DNA of 64,000 nt, from contig CAJNDS010001101.1 in the NCBI GenBank assembly GCA_905221605.1, positions 10,001 through 74,000 of the forward strand, written 5' to 3'. This document shows positions 51,051-60,759 of this stretch, piece by piece. The position numbers were made by a program, and so were the translations under genes. Within the stretch, counting starts at the first letter, position 1; every line of letters starts with the position of its first letter. The notes beneath the pieces were generated by a model. It ran no database searches. It was not told the DNA's origin and was given only the letters and a program-made list of their open reading frames with translations. This stretch comes from Symbiodinium natans (taxonomy: Eukaryota; Sar; Dinophyceae; Suessiales; Symbiodiniaceae).

Positions 51051-51286
51051 GCCCACTCAGCTACTGAGCCCACTGGCAGCCTCACCATGGCACCTTGCTG
51101 GCGCACTCACTCTGGCCTTCCTGGCCTCGTGTGTACCTTCCTGGTACACTCACGCGGGGGTTTCCGAAAAAAGGTACCTTCCTTGGGTCCTATTTTAAGG
51201 GGATCCTACGATTTGGGGATCTGTATTCGGGGTCTCCTAACTTCGTAAATCCCCACTCCTCAAAGACGCATTTCATACCTTCGCAC

Positions 51287-51415
51287 CTCGCCAGCCCGCT
51301 TATGCCGTGAATGTGCATAAAATGCAGGATCTCTAGAGTTGTCCCGTACAAAGGAATACCCCGGCTTGCCAAGTAAGCCCTAGTGAGCCGTACTGATCCC
51401 TTTCTGGCCACTTCT
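51287..51415 (-). CDS. Unassigned exon
   Basis: Minus reads SEEVARKGSVRLTRAYLAS, RGIPLYGTTLEILHFMHIHG, ISGLAR, ending at a GCGAG|GT donor. Balanced composition and open over 40 residues, so probably coding; no family recognised. Confidence 0.45.
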
Positions 51416-51732
51416 TCTGAGCCCAGAACCTCCACCCTTAACCCTAAATGCTACACCCTAAACCCGAAACCCTAAACCCTAAGCCCCAAGCCCTAAACCC
51501 TAGGCCCTAAGCTGCACGATCTTTGCTCGTCCCTCATTCTGGGAACTCTTCTGTGGGGAAGCCTCGTACCCCCGGGGGATCCCATGAAGAGGGGCGCAGC
51601 CTCTGCTTAGACCAGGAGTTTAGGGTTTAGGATTTAGGGTTTAGGGGTCAGGGCTTAGGGTTTCACCTGAAAACTCATCAACAACTGAACTTTGGAACGC
51701 AACACAAACACACGCACAAGCCAGCACCGAAC

Positions 51733-51945
51733 GTTTAGGGTTTAGGGTTTAGGGTTTAGGGTTTAGGGTTTAGGGTTTAGGGTTTAGGGTTTAGGGTTTA
51801 GGGTTTAGGGTTTAGGGTGTGGGGGGGGGGGGAGGGGGGGGGTGGGGGGGGGTAGGGTACCAAGCCTTGGCCCCTAAACCCAGGCACCGCCTGCAGCTTC
51901 AAGCCCTCAACCCAAGCGTTCTCTACTATTTCCTTAAGACCCGGC

Positions 51946-51976
<31 letters not shown>

Positions 51977-52100
51977 AAAAAAGACTTAAAACCCCCCCCC
52001 CCCCAAAAAAAAAAAAAAGCATACACGAATCCCCTATACTATAAGGAAGAACAGACTTTGTTTTTGCTTTTTTTTTCCCGGGGGGGGGGGGGGGGGGGTC
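51733..52100. repeat. Telomere-like array followed by G/C and A homopolymer tracts
   Basis: (TTTAGGG)n at 51733-51818, then G-rich and C-rich runs with A runs to about 52098. A likely weak spot of the assembly. Confidence 0.88.
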
Positions 52101-52115
52101 AAGTAATTCGTAGTC

Positions 52116-52199
52116 CTTCAGCACCAGCGACAGAGCGATGAAGGCGTAGGAGAGGAACAGGCCGAGAGCAGCAAAGACGTGCCCGCTGCCATTGAAGGC
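52116..52199 (-). CDS. Membrane-protein exon
   Basis: Encodes AFNGSGHVFAALGLF then LSYAFIALSLVLK, one clear membrane helix. Acceptor TGAG|GC, donor GAAG|GA (phase 0 on both sides). Confidence 0.6.
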
Positions 52200-52578
52200 C
52201 TCAGAGGGTTCGAGGAGTTCGTAATTTAGGGTTTAGGGTTTAGGGTTTAGGGTTTAGGGTTTAGGGTTTAGGGTTTAGGGTTTGGAGAAGCTGCCTGAAC
52301 CCTAAACCCTAAAAAGCCCAAATCCAGAAACCCTGAACCAAAACCCTAGTCCGGGGGCTTGAGCACATGATCTTTCTTCTGGGCTTTGGATCTCTACGAT
52401 ATGCTACTTTCCCTTACAGGTTTAAGGAGCGCGTACTGTAGGGCTCGTGAGAAAGACTTGCAGCCTTTGACCCTCAACCACAAACCCTAATCCAAGACTT
52501 CCCAATCTCAGCCCCAACCCTATACCCCTAAATTCTAAAGCGGTTTCGGGTTCAGGGTTTAGGTAAAACCTGAACCTT

Positions 52579-52700
52579 CTAAGCCCCAGACAGCGCCACG
52601 GCCTTTGGCGAAAAACTCCTTGATCTGGGTGATTCATAGTAGATTTCTGGCTTAGCGGCCAGTGTCGCTGACATGCTGACGGCCTTTGCCGATGATCCGC
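52579..52700 (-). CDS. Unassigned terminal exon
   Basis: After GCAG|GC it reads GSSAKAVSMSATLAAKPEI then YYESPRSRSFSPKAVALSGA and a stop. Ser/Lys-rich. May belong with 52872-53079, separated by a GTATATACTTGGGCC-family element. Confidence 0.45.
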
Positions 52701-52755
52701 CTGCACGCGGGTTGAAGTGGCGTTACATCCTTCTGAGGTGGCTTCCAGTTGAATA

Positions 52756-52858
52756 CCAAAGGGTCCATGTACCTGTAGAGTATATACTTGGGCCTTAAAG
52801 GGATCCTATTAAAGTCGCAGTAGGCCCAAGGTATATACCTTTGGGGTACATGGACCCT
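52756..52858. mobile_element. GTATATACTTGGGCC family, copy 4
   Basis: GGGTCCATGTACC..GTATATACTTGGGCC left and GGCCCAAGGTATATACC..GGTACATGGACCC right. Confidence 0.85.
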
Positions 52859-52871
52859 TAGGGCAACTGAA

Positions 52872-53079
52872 ACACGCCCCTGTAGCTCTGCTGCAGTGCA
52901 GCTTGACCATGCTGAAAAACGGTCTGTGCAGTGCAGCTTGACCCCGCTGAAAACTGTTCGTACGCGGCCCAGGCCACAGCGGGGGCTGGCGGGAATGAGG
53001 GCGAGGGCCTTCTCTCGAAAGATGGCAAGCGCTGGAGCTTTGCATTGCAGGCGGCAGCGCGCAGACCCGGCTTGAGTTT
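52872..53079 (-). CDS. Unassigned long exon
   Basis: After GCCAG the minus strand reads KLKPGLRAAACNAKLQRLPS, then a Pro-rich stretch, then AWAAYEQFSAGSSCTAQTVF and HGQAALQQSYRGVFQ. The last part encodes two related ~12-residue units (CAGTGCAGCTTGACC repeated on plus). No family recognised. Confidence 0.45.
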
Positions 53080-53129
53080 CTGGCCGCCTAGCTAAACTCT
53101 TAACCCAAAAACCCCTAAATCTCCGAAAC

Positions 53130-53580
53130 ATCCAAAAATCCCCAAAACCCCAACCCTCCCCCCCCCCCCCCCCAAAAAAAAAAAAAAAAAAACCCAAAGC
53201 CCCAAAATCCTAAAACCCCGAAGCCCCAAAATCCTAAAACCCAAAACCCCAAAAAACAAACCCCCAAAACCCCAAAACCCCCAAACCCCCAAACCCCCAA
53301 ACCCCCAAACCCCCAAACCCCCAAACCCCCAAACCCCAAAACCCCAAAACCCCAAAACCCCAAAACCCCAAAAAACCCCAAACCCCCAAAAACCCCCAAA
53401 CCCCCAACCCCAAACCCCCCCAAACCCCCAAAACCCCAAAACCCCAAAACCCCAAACCCCCAAACCCCCAAAACCCCAAAACCCCAAAACCCAAAAACCC
53501 CAAAACCCCAAAATCCCAAAACCCCAAAACCCCAAAACCCTAAAACCCTAAAATTCTAAAACCCTAAAACTAAAACCCTG
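53130..53580 (-). repeat. Variant telomere-like array, CCCCAAA/CCCCAAAA units
   Basis: Long run of 7-8-base units ending in CCCTAAAA; the Gly/Phe/Trp frames on minus are repeat translation. Confidence 0.95.
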
Positions 53581-53690
53581 AAAGCCTAAAACCCTAACAC
53601 CCTAAAACCCTAAACCACTTAGGAGGTTGGTCCTCGAGCTCGGCTCATGCTCTCCATGGCTCATGCTATCTTGAACCAGTGCCACCCCTG

Positions 53691-53920
53691 CTTGGAGGTT
53701 CATGGTACTTATTAACCACTTATAACTGTACTTATAACCCACGCATAAGCCTTTTAAGTGCCCTACTGTGGCTATACGTCCAGTTATACGTACAGTTACC
53801 CTAAACCCTAAACCCTAAACCCTAAACCCTAAACCCTAAACCCTAAACCCTAAACCCTAATCCCTAAACCAGTTACAAGTACAGCTATGATTGGGCTACT
53901 AAGTACCATGAACCTCCAAG
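53691..53920. mobile_element. Inverted-repeat element, CTTGRAGGTTCATG family, copy 10, with telomere-like insert
   Basis: TG on both sides. Inside, a (CCCTAAA)10 tract (53799-53869) is bounded by the 6-bp duplication CAGTTA (53793-53798 and 53870-53875). Confidence 0.9.
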
Positions 53921-53924
53921 TGGG

Positions 53925-54003
53925 AGCTAAAGGTCGCAGTCTTAGCCTTCATGAGCTCGACATTGAAGGTTCTTCGAGGCGGCCACCCCCGAGGAACGGC
54001 TTC
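53925..54003 (-). other. Exon-like island on minus
   Basis: Reads AVPRGWPPRRTFNVELMKAK then TATFSS. Directly upstream of the inverted-repeat element on the coding strand. Confidence 0.35.
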
Positions 54004-54114
54004 GGGTTTGAGTTTAGGGGGGTTTAGGGTTTAGGGTTTAGGGTTTGGGGTTCAGGGTTTGGGGCTTCAGGGCTTAGGGGTGAGTCAAGGCTTCTGAGGT
54101 GCGGGCTGCTCCGA

Positions 54115-54165
54115 CTAACTCGCCATCAGCACCCACCAAGTTCGGCCTGGGCGTGCGAGGATTTT
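54115..54165 (-). other. Exon-like island on minus
   Basis: After CCCAG reads PNLVGADGELVGAARTSE; flanked by telomere-like runs. Confidence 0.35.
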
Positions 54166-54399
54166 GGCGGAGGAGGGTTTAGGGTTTACGGTTTAGGGTT
54201 CAGGGTTCAGGGTTCAGGGTTTAGGGTTCCGGGTTTAGGGTTTAGGGTTTAGGGCTCAGGGTCCTCGGTAAACCTTAGCGTGAGCCTAGGCAAACCATAA
54301 GCCCCCTAAACCGCCCAAAGCTTCAGCTCTGCTTTAGGGCTTAGGGTTTAGGGTTTAGGGTTCAGGGTTTAGGGTTTAGGGTTTAGGGTTTAGGGTTTC

Positions 54400-55560
54400 A
54401 GGGCTTCAGGGTTTCAGGGTTTCAGGGCTTCAGGGTTTCAGGGATTCATGGTTTCATTCATAGGGATTCTAATCGGGGGTACTACAATCCCTAGTAAGGA
54501 CTGGTAGTACAAGCGGGGACATGCCAAATGGTAGGAATATCAAAGGAATATCAGGCCCCTGGTAGGCATTCCTACTATATTCCTGGGGTGTTCCGGTTCC
54601 CAGTTTTAAATATCCTACGTGCTCATGAAGGAATCCGTGAAATTGAGGGGTGAGGCTATTAGGGTTGATGGTTGCCGCAAGACCGACACTCTGTGAATAG
54701 CTTGTGGCCTATACCCATGTCATGGCAACTTGGTTTAGCTCTAAACAAGGACGTCGTGTGTACAAAAAAACAACAAACAAATAATATATACATGTATGTA
54801 CACATACATACATATGTATATGTATATGTATATATATAGAAACTTGACATGAGTTCTTTAACCCTTAACGGCCTAAAACTTACAAACCCTACAACCGCAA
54901 ACCCAAAAACTCTAGTTAAACCCATAATTTCAGAAGGACTCGTCCCCCAAGGAAGAAATGTTCTGAAGCCGTGAATTCCAGCGGGGGGCTTGGGGTTTTT
55001 TTACAGTCGGTTAGCATCCTAAGACCCATTACAAAACTGCCTGGGGCCCTGGCCACGTGCATATGCCAACGCCTGCAGCGACCACAACCACACCCAGCAC
55101 CTGCGCCCCCCGCGGCCCGTGGTGTACGTGCTATGTCTCCCACGCCAGCAGGTAGCCGTGGGCAAAAGGCTGATGCTCACAATGTCAGGAGGTTGCGGTT
55201 TGCGACACATGAGACATGGGTTCAACTGTCACACATCTTTCGGCGATTTGATTGCGCCCACAGCGTACAACATCAAAACAACCGCCCAGCTCCGCAAACA
55301 CATGCATCTGATTACCGTGGGTTACACGGAAAGCGTTGTGAGAATCGAGGTTGGGAGTGGGGGGGTGGGTATTCAGGTCCCAGCTATTCTGACGCTCCCA
55401 GGTTATGACTTCAGGGTTGGGGGTCGTAAGGTACAAAAGGGTCCCGGGCTGTACCGCAACTGAAGAAGAGTAAAAGTTCGCCAACGAAACTTGAGCCCTG
55501 CAAAAAGGGGTTCTTCTGGGTATCCGAAACCCTGAGCCCGAAAAACGTGAGCTCCAAACC
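54400..55560. other. Mixed DNA with overlapping open frames
   Basis: TTCAGGG variants (54400-54455), an inverted-repeat remnant (54465-54530), a TATG/ACATA microsatellite (54785-54840) and a GC-richer stretch at 54950-55480 open on both strands (up to 145 residues on plus). No motif seen; coding strand undecided. Confidence 0.3.
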
Positions 55561-55611
55561 CTAAACCCTAAACCCTAAACCCTAAACCCTAAACCCTAAA
55601 CCCTAAACACG

Positions 55612-55686
55612 CTATCCTCTAATTTCTTTAGGCAGAGTGTGGGTGGTGGCCAGCTTGTCCAGCTTGTCATGTGAAATGGCCGAAAC
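55612..55686 (-). CDS. Coiled-coil-like protein, last exon seen
   Basis: After GTGAG|GT reads VSAISHDKLDKLATTHTLPK then EIRG and TAG. Phase fits exon 56438-56476. A GA donor before the stop is possible, so the gene may continue. Confidence 0.55.
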   Translation of the reverse strand, partial: VSAISHDKLDKLATTHTLPKEIRG

Positions 55687-56185
55687 CTCACCGAGGGTTT
55701 GGTGTTAGGGGGCTTAAAGGCCACCTTTGGTTAGGGTTTAGGGTTTAGGGTTTAGGGGTTTAGGGGTTTAGGGGTTTAGGGGTTTAGGGTTTATAGGGTT
55801 TATAGGGTTTATAGGGTTTATAGGGTTTAGGGCTTAGGGCTTAGGGTTTAGGGTTCTTACGACTGAGGATGGGGTTGCAGGCTTGGGGCCGCAAGGTAAC
55901 TTTTTGTTGGTCCGCTGTCTTTGGCAGTGAGGTCAAACAATAACAAGACACACCTGTGTGCCTCACAGCTACTCGCACGCCCGGCGAAAATCAAATGGTC
56001 GCTTTGCGCAATCTAGTCGTGACACTCGCCCCCCAAAACCCTACACCCTAAACCCAACAGCCTAAACCCTAAACCCAACCACAAAGGGATGGCTATAGAA
56101 AGCACGCGGCATCTGCGGTTGCCAACCTTGGACCATGTTGGTGATATAGGGGCCTAAATGGCTGAATGAAATAATGTAGGGGCGG

Positions 56186-56325
56186 TTAGGGTCTAGGGTC
56201 TAGGGTCTAGGGTCTAGGGTCTAGGGTCTAGGGTCTAGGGTCTAGGGTCTAGGGTCTAGGGTCTAGGGTCTAGGGTCTAGGGCCTAGGGCCTAGAGCCGA
56301 GGGTCTAGGGTCTAGGGTCTAGGGT
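56186..56325 (+). repeat. Variant telomere-like array, TCTAGGG unit
   Basis: About 18 homogeneous units, then degenerate TTTAGGG. A separate TTTAGGG array is at 56495-56590. Confidence 0.96.
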
Positions 56326-56437
56326 TTGGGTTTAGTGTTTAGGGTTTGGGGGGGTTACTATAGTACGGACCATAAGGGAAAAGATGGCTTCTTCCGACCA
56401 CTACAGTGACCGGCCGACACTTGTTTCCGCTACTTAC

Positions 56438-56476
56438 CTGCGTAGCCGACTCTGAGAGGTCGCGACCTTTGATTTT
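56438..56476 (-). CDS. Coiled-coil-like protein, micro-exon
   Basis: Reads KIKGRDLSESATQ between ACAG| and |GTAAGT, the most canonical donor in the window. Confidence 0.6.
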
Positions 56477-56644
56477 CTGTGCCCGAAGAAGTCAGGGCTC
56501 AGGGTTTAGGGTTTAGGGCTCAGGGCTCAGGGCTCAGGGTTTAGGGTTTAGGGTTTAGGGTTTAGGGTTTAGGGTTTAGGGTTTAGGGTTTGGGACTAGG
56601 GTTTGGGGTTCAGGGACTAGGGTTCAGGCAGGCAGCAAAGCAAT

Positions 56645-56700
56645 GGCCCGGACTTGTATTTCCGAAGTTCCAGGAGCTTGGCTTCGGTTTTGTCCAAGGT
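56645..56700 (-). CDS. Coiled-coil-like protein, exon
   Basis: After CCCAG| reads TLDKTEAKLLELRKYKSG. The 3' border is unclear. A 151-bp inverted-repeat element ends 18 bp upstream. Confidence 0.55.
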
Positions 56701-56717
56701 CTGGGAAAACAACACCA

Positions 56718-56868
56718 CTTGAAGGTTCATGGTACTTACTAACCAATTATAACTGTACTTATAACCCTACTTATAATTGGGATAACCCCTATAAGGCCCT
56801 TTAGGGGTATTATAAGTAGGGTTATAAGTACAGTTATAATTGGTTAGTAAGTACCATGAACCTTCAAG
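56718..56868. mobile_element. Inverted-repeat element, CTTGRAGGTTCATG family, copy 11
   Basis: 151 bp with CA on both sides; nearly identical to 9614-9764. Confidence 0.93.
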
Positions 56869-57658
56869 CACTTGGCAAATTTGCACGCCGCAACGAGAAA
56901 GTCTTCTAAAACAGTCCCTGTGGACTGACTGCTGGGGTATACTGGGGATCATGTAGCGTCATATGCACTATACGACCTAGAACCCAACCCTCGGCGGGTT
57001 CGTTTAGTACCCAAGGGCAGGGGCAGACTGCTCCTTTGTCACGGTGCCATGGGCGGTGCCTTGGCTCACAGGGGATACATCCCCAAAGTTCAGGACGGCT
57101 GGTTAAGGGTTGAATTCGGGTTTCATGGTCCTAAACCCTAAGCCCTATAAACCCCAAAACCTGAACAGGTTTTGGGCGTGCGGATCTTGGAGGGTTTAGG
57201 GCTTAGGGTTTTAGGGTTTTGGAGGGTTGAAGGTATTTATAGGCTTATAGGGGTGTGAGATGACGCTACACCGATTGCGTGAAGGTTGAGCAGCCGGGGC
57301 ATCTTCTACCCCAGGTATTGTGGATGCCCCTTGATCATCAGATACCCGCCAAACCCGCCAAACCCGCCAAACCCGCCAAACCCGAAACCCTAACCCTAAC
57401 CCGGGACTCGAGCCCATAAACCGCATCATTCACCCTAAGCCAAAAAGCCCGACTACACCCTCGACCCTCAACATCCCTCACAATCCTACGCCTAAGCTAT
57501 AGCCCCCCTATAAACCCTATGCCTTTGCCCTACAACCCCAGATAGGGTTCAGGTTGTTGTGGGTTTAGGGTTGAGGGTTTCTTGGGGTTTTTAGGGTTTC
57601 GGGTTTGGGGTTTAGGGTTTAGGGTTTAGGGCTACTGGCGGCGAGAACGATCCTAGAC

Positions 57659-57736
57659 CCGCCAGAAAAACTTCGGGCGAGCGGCGGCACGTTCTTCGAG
57701 CCTTGTCCGCATGGAGGCGACCTGGGCATCCATAGC
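57659..57736 (-). CDS. Coiled-coil-like protein, exon
   Basis: Reads AMDAQVASMRTRLEERAAAR then PKFFWR; acceptor GGCAG|GC, donor GCGG|GT. Phase fits 58759-58800, giving LVQDRLQ-AMDAQVASM, a heptad-like run. Confidence 0.65.
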
Positions 57737-57807
57737 CTGCCAGTTGGGGCCCCTAAACCCTAAACCCTAAACCCTAAACCCGAAACCCGAAACCCTAAAC
57801 CCTAAAC

Positions 57808-58628
57808 CCTAAACACTAAACCCTCTTAGGGTATGAAGGGGATAGAGGGCTATGAAATTTAGGGTGTAGGGGTTTAGGGTTTAGGGTTTGGGGCTTAGGG
57901 CAAGAGGGTGTAGGGTTTAGGGCTAGCGAGTGTAGGGTTTAGGGCTAGAGGGTTTAGGGTGCAGGGCTGGGTCTCTTAGGGTGTATAACCTATACAACCA
58001 AGGGCGCATACTTCAGAGGTCTTGAAAAGAGGTAAGGGGCCATACTAAGGAACCATGTAACTCCCCTAACACGGTTTTTAGGGCTTGTTGGGTTTGAGGG
58101 TTTATATCTAGGTGTTGCGGAATGGGATTCGAGGAATCTAGGGTTTCGGGTAATCGGTATTGTAGGGTTCAAGGGTTTTAGGGCCTTAGGTTTGTAGGGT
58201 TTTAGGGTTCTAGGGGAAACCTAAACACTAAACCCTCTTAGGGTATGAAGGGGATAGAGGGCTATGAAATTTAGGGTGTAGGGGTTTAGGGTTTAGGGTT
58301 TGGGGCTTAGGGCAAGAGGGTGTAGGGTTTAGGGCTAGCGAGTGTAGGGTTTAGGGCTAGAGGGTTTAGGGTGCAGGGCTGGGTCTCTTAGGGTGTATAA
58401 CCTATACAACCAAGGGCGCATACTTCAGAGGTCTTGAAAAGAGGTAAGGGGCCATACTAAGGAACCATGTAACTCCCCTAACACGGTTTTTAGGGCTTGG
58501 TGGGTTTGAGGGTTTATATCTAGGTGTTGCGGAATGGGATTCGAGGAATCTAGGGTTTCGGGTAATCGGTATTGTAGGGTTCAAGGGTTTTAGGGCCTTA
58601 GGTTTGTAGGGTTTTAGGGTTCTAGGGG
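57808..58628 (+). repeat. Recent tandem duplication, 409-bp unit
   Basis: Units 57808-58216 and 58220-58628 differ by one base that I can see (GCTTGTTGGG against GCTTGGTGGG). Each holds telomere-like words and a GGGCGCATACTTCAGA-family element. The pair lies in an intron of the coiled-coil-like gene. Confidence 0.93.
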
Positions 58629-58758
58629 TTGAGGGTTCTAGGGTAATAGGGGTTGAGGGTTTTAGGGAAAAGGGCTTTAGGGGGTTAAGGGCTTCAGGCT
58701 TTTTCGGCTTTAGGGCCTGTAGGAAAACCCAAGCCCAAAACCCTAAACCCCCAGCCGC

Positions 58759-58800
58759 CTGGAGACGATCCTGCACCAGCTGCCACTCAGCTTGGTGAGC
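58759..58800 (-). CDS. Coiled-coil-like protein, first exon seen
   Basis: Reads AHQAEWQLVQDRLQ between CGCAG|GC and CCAG|GC. Upstream exons not found. Confidence 0.6.
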
Positions 58801-58859
58801 CTGCGCTTTAGGGTTTAGGGTTTAGGGTTTCGGGTTTAGGGCTTAGGGTTTTAGGGCTT

Positions 58860-59930
58860 GCCTGTGTAGGGATTTGTGTTCGAAGATTGCTGGCTCTTAG
58901 TCTGAACCTGGGGCGTACATGACACCTATGTAGATTGTTGTTCGTCCATAGACTACAGGTGGGAGTAAAGAAGTATACTGGGTTCATTTTCAGGAACTTC
59001 AGTTAAAGCCATGAGTGGCTTACAAGTAGCAACCAATTCAACAGCGTATTGTGGAACTTAGCTTAACTTCCTTAAAAAGAAGCCAGTACAGGCCCCTAAA
59101 CACCCTAAACTCCAAACCCAATTTCAAAAGGTTTCTTGAGCCCCAAGGCGAATCAGGGAAACCCTACAGCCTACACACCATACAGCTTGAACTGAGTTAA
59201 AGGGATATCTGGAGGGATCCGCAGTCGGCGCACATGCTGCTTAAGGGTTGAAGGGTTTAGGGCTGAGGGTTTTTGTCCCTCCGTTTCTCTCCAAAACCAC
59301 CCCCTTCCGACTTTCTGAGAACCAGTCGACCGCCTGCTTTACTCACAAGGCTTAAGAGCGCAGGGCAGCTTCAGTTAAGTTCTACCTCATTGTGAGTAAG
59401 ATACCCTAAACCCTAAACCCTAAACCCTAAAGCCTAAACACTCAACCCGAAACCCTACACCCTAAACCACCTACTACTGAGCTGTCGGTACATACACATC
59501 GGATCCTGAATTCCTGAACGCCTGAGCTCCTGGCGGCTGAGCTTCTTTATCTTGGTAGCCGAGGTAACCATAGCACATGGTTTAGGGTTTGTGGCCCTTT
59601 AGGGTTTAGGGTGTAGGGTGTAGGGTGCAGGGTTTGGGGTTAGGGTTTAGGGCACCCTTTTTTGGGGTCCCGAACCAAAAAAACAAAGGGCAAAGTAAAG
59701 GGTACCACCGGGCTACCAAGTTGTAAGGAAGGTTTGAGCCACGGTTCCCAATGAGACAAACAATGGAGGCTACCTGCCCAGCATCGAAGTCAACGACCCA
59801 AACCCTCTCAACCCTCAACCCTCTCAACCCTGAGCCCCAAATCCTAAATCCTAAACCCTCAACCCACAACCTTAAAACCTAAACCCTCAACCTCAACCCA
59901 CAACCCTCAACCCTCAACCCTCAACCCAAA
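58860..59930. other. No gene recognised
   Basis: Unique DNA (58870-59260), CCCTAAA and CCCTCAA runs (59405-59465, 59800-59930), and a truncated GGGCTACCAAG-family element (59650-59720). Confidence 0.45.
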
Positions 59931-59937
59931 AACCTGC

Positions 59938-60019
59938 CTCGGGCGAGCCGTTCAGGATGTGTTTGGGCACCACGCCCTCGGTAAAGACGAAGAAGGCCGG
60001 CACGACCAGCATGAGCACC
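59938..60019 (-). CDS. Membrane-protein exon
   Basis: Reads VLMLVVPAFFVFTEGVV then PKHILNGSPE between CTGAG|GG and CCGAG|GC. One membrane helix; family not recognised. Confidence 0.58.
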
Positions 60020-60179
60020 CTCAGGGGGGTTTAGGGTTTAGGGTTTAGGGTTTATGGTTTAGGGTTTAGGGTTTAGGGTTTAGGGTTTGGGGTTGAAGTC
60101 GGGAAGCGCTGCCATCAGCAGGGCTTAGGGTTTAGGATGCTATGAGGAGTTTTTGGGATTTCGGTAATTCGATTCCCTA

Positions 60180-60330
60180 CTTGAAGGTTCATGGTACTTA
60201 CTAACCAATTATAACTGGGCTTATAACCCTACTTACAATCGGGATAACCCCTATAAGGCCCTTTAGGGGTATTATAAGTAGGGCTATAAGTACAGTTATA
60301 ATTGGTTGATAAGTACCATGAACCTTCAAG
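60180..60330. mobile_element. Inverted-repeat element, CTTGRAGGTTCATG family, copy 12
   Basis: 151 bp, TA on both sides. Confidence 0.93.
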
Positions 60331-60529
60331 TATAGATCTCAACCCTTAAACGGGTTGTGCAGAAGCGGTGGGGGAGGGGGGTGCGGGGGTGGGAGTGGAA
60401 CCGAATTCTCTACCCTAAGCCCTATTTTCAGAACTAGCGAGCCAAAAAGCCCTCTGATGGCATCAGGGTTGGGGGATTTATGGGGCTTCATGGCCCCAGT
60501 GTTTGGAGCTGAGAGTACAAAGGCTTCGC

Positions 60530-60665
60530 GTTCAGGGTTCAGGGTTCAGGGTTCAGGGTTCAGGGTTCAGGGTTCAGGGTTCAGGGTTCAGGGTTCAGGG
60601 TTCAGGGTTCAGGGTTCAGGGTTCAGGGTTTAGGGTTTAGGGTTTAGGGTTTAGGGTTTAGGGCG
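60530..60665 (+). repeat. Variant telomere-like array, TTCAGGG unit
   Basis: About 14 TTCAGGG units, then five TTTAGGG. Confidence 0.96.
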
Positions 60666-60759
60666 GAGCTTCAAGGATGAGCCTTGGTTGGGATACCTAC
60701 ACTCCTGGCACCCTGAACGGCGGATCATGGCCTTTGAGGAAATTGGCAGCTCCAGGGTT

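Noticed and set aside
53092-53535. Several overlapping Gly/Phe/Trp frames on minus
   Set aside because: Repeat translation of CCCCAAAA units.
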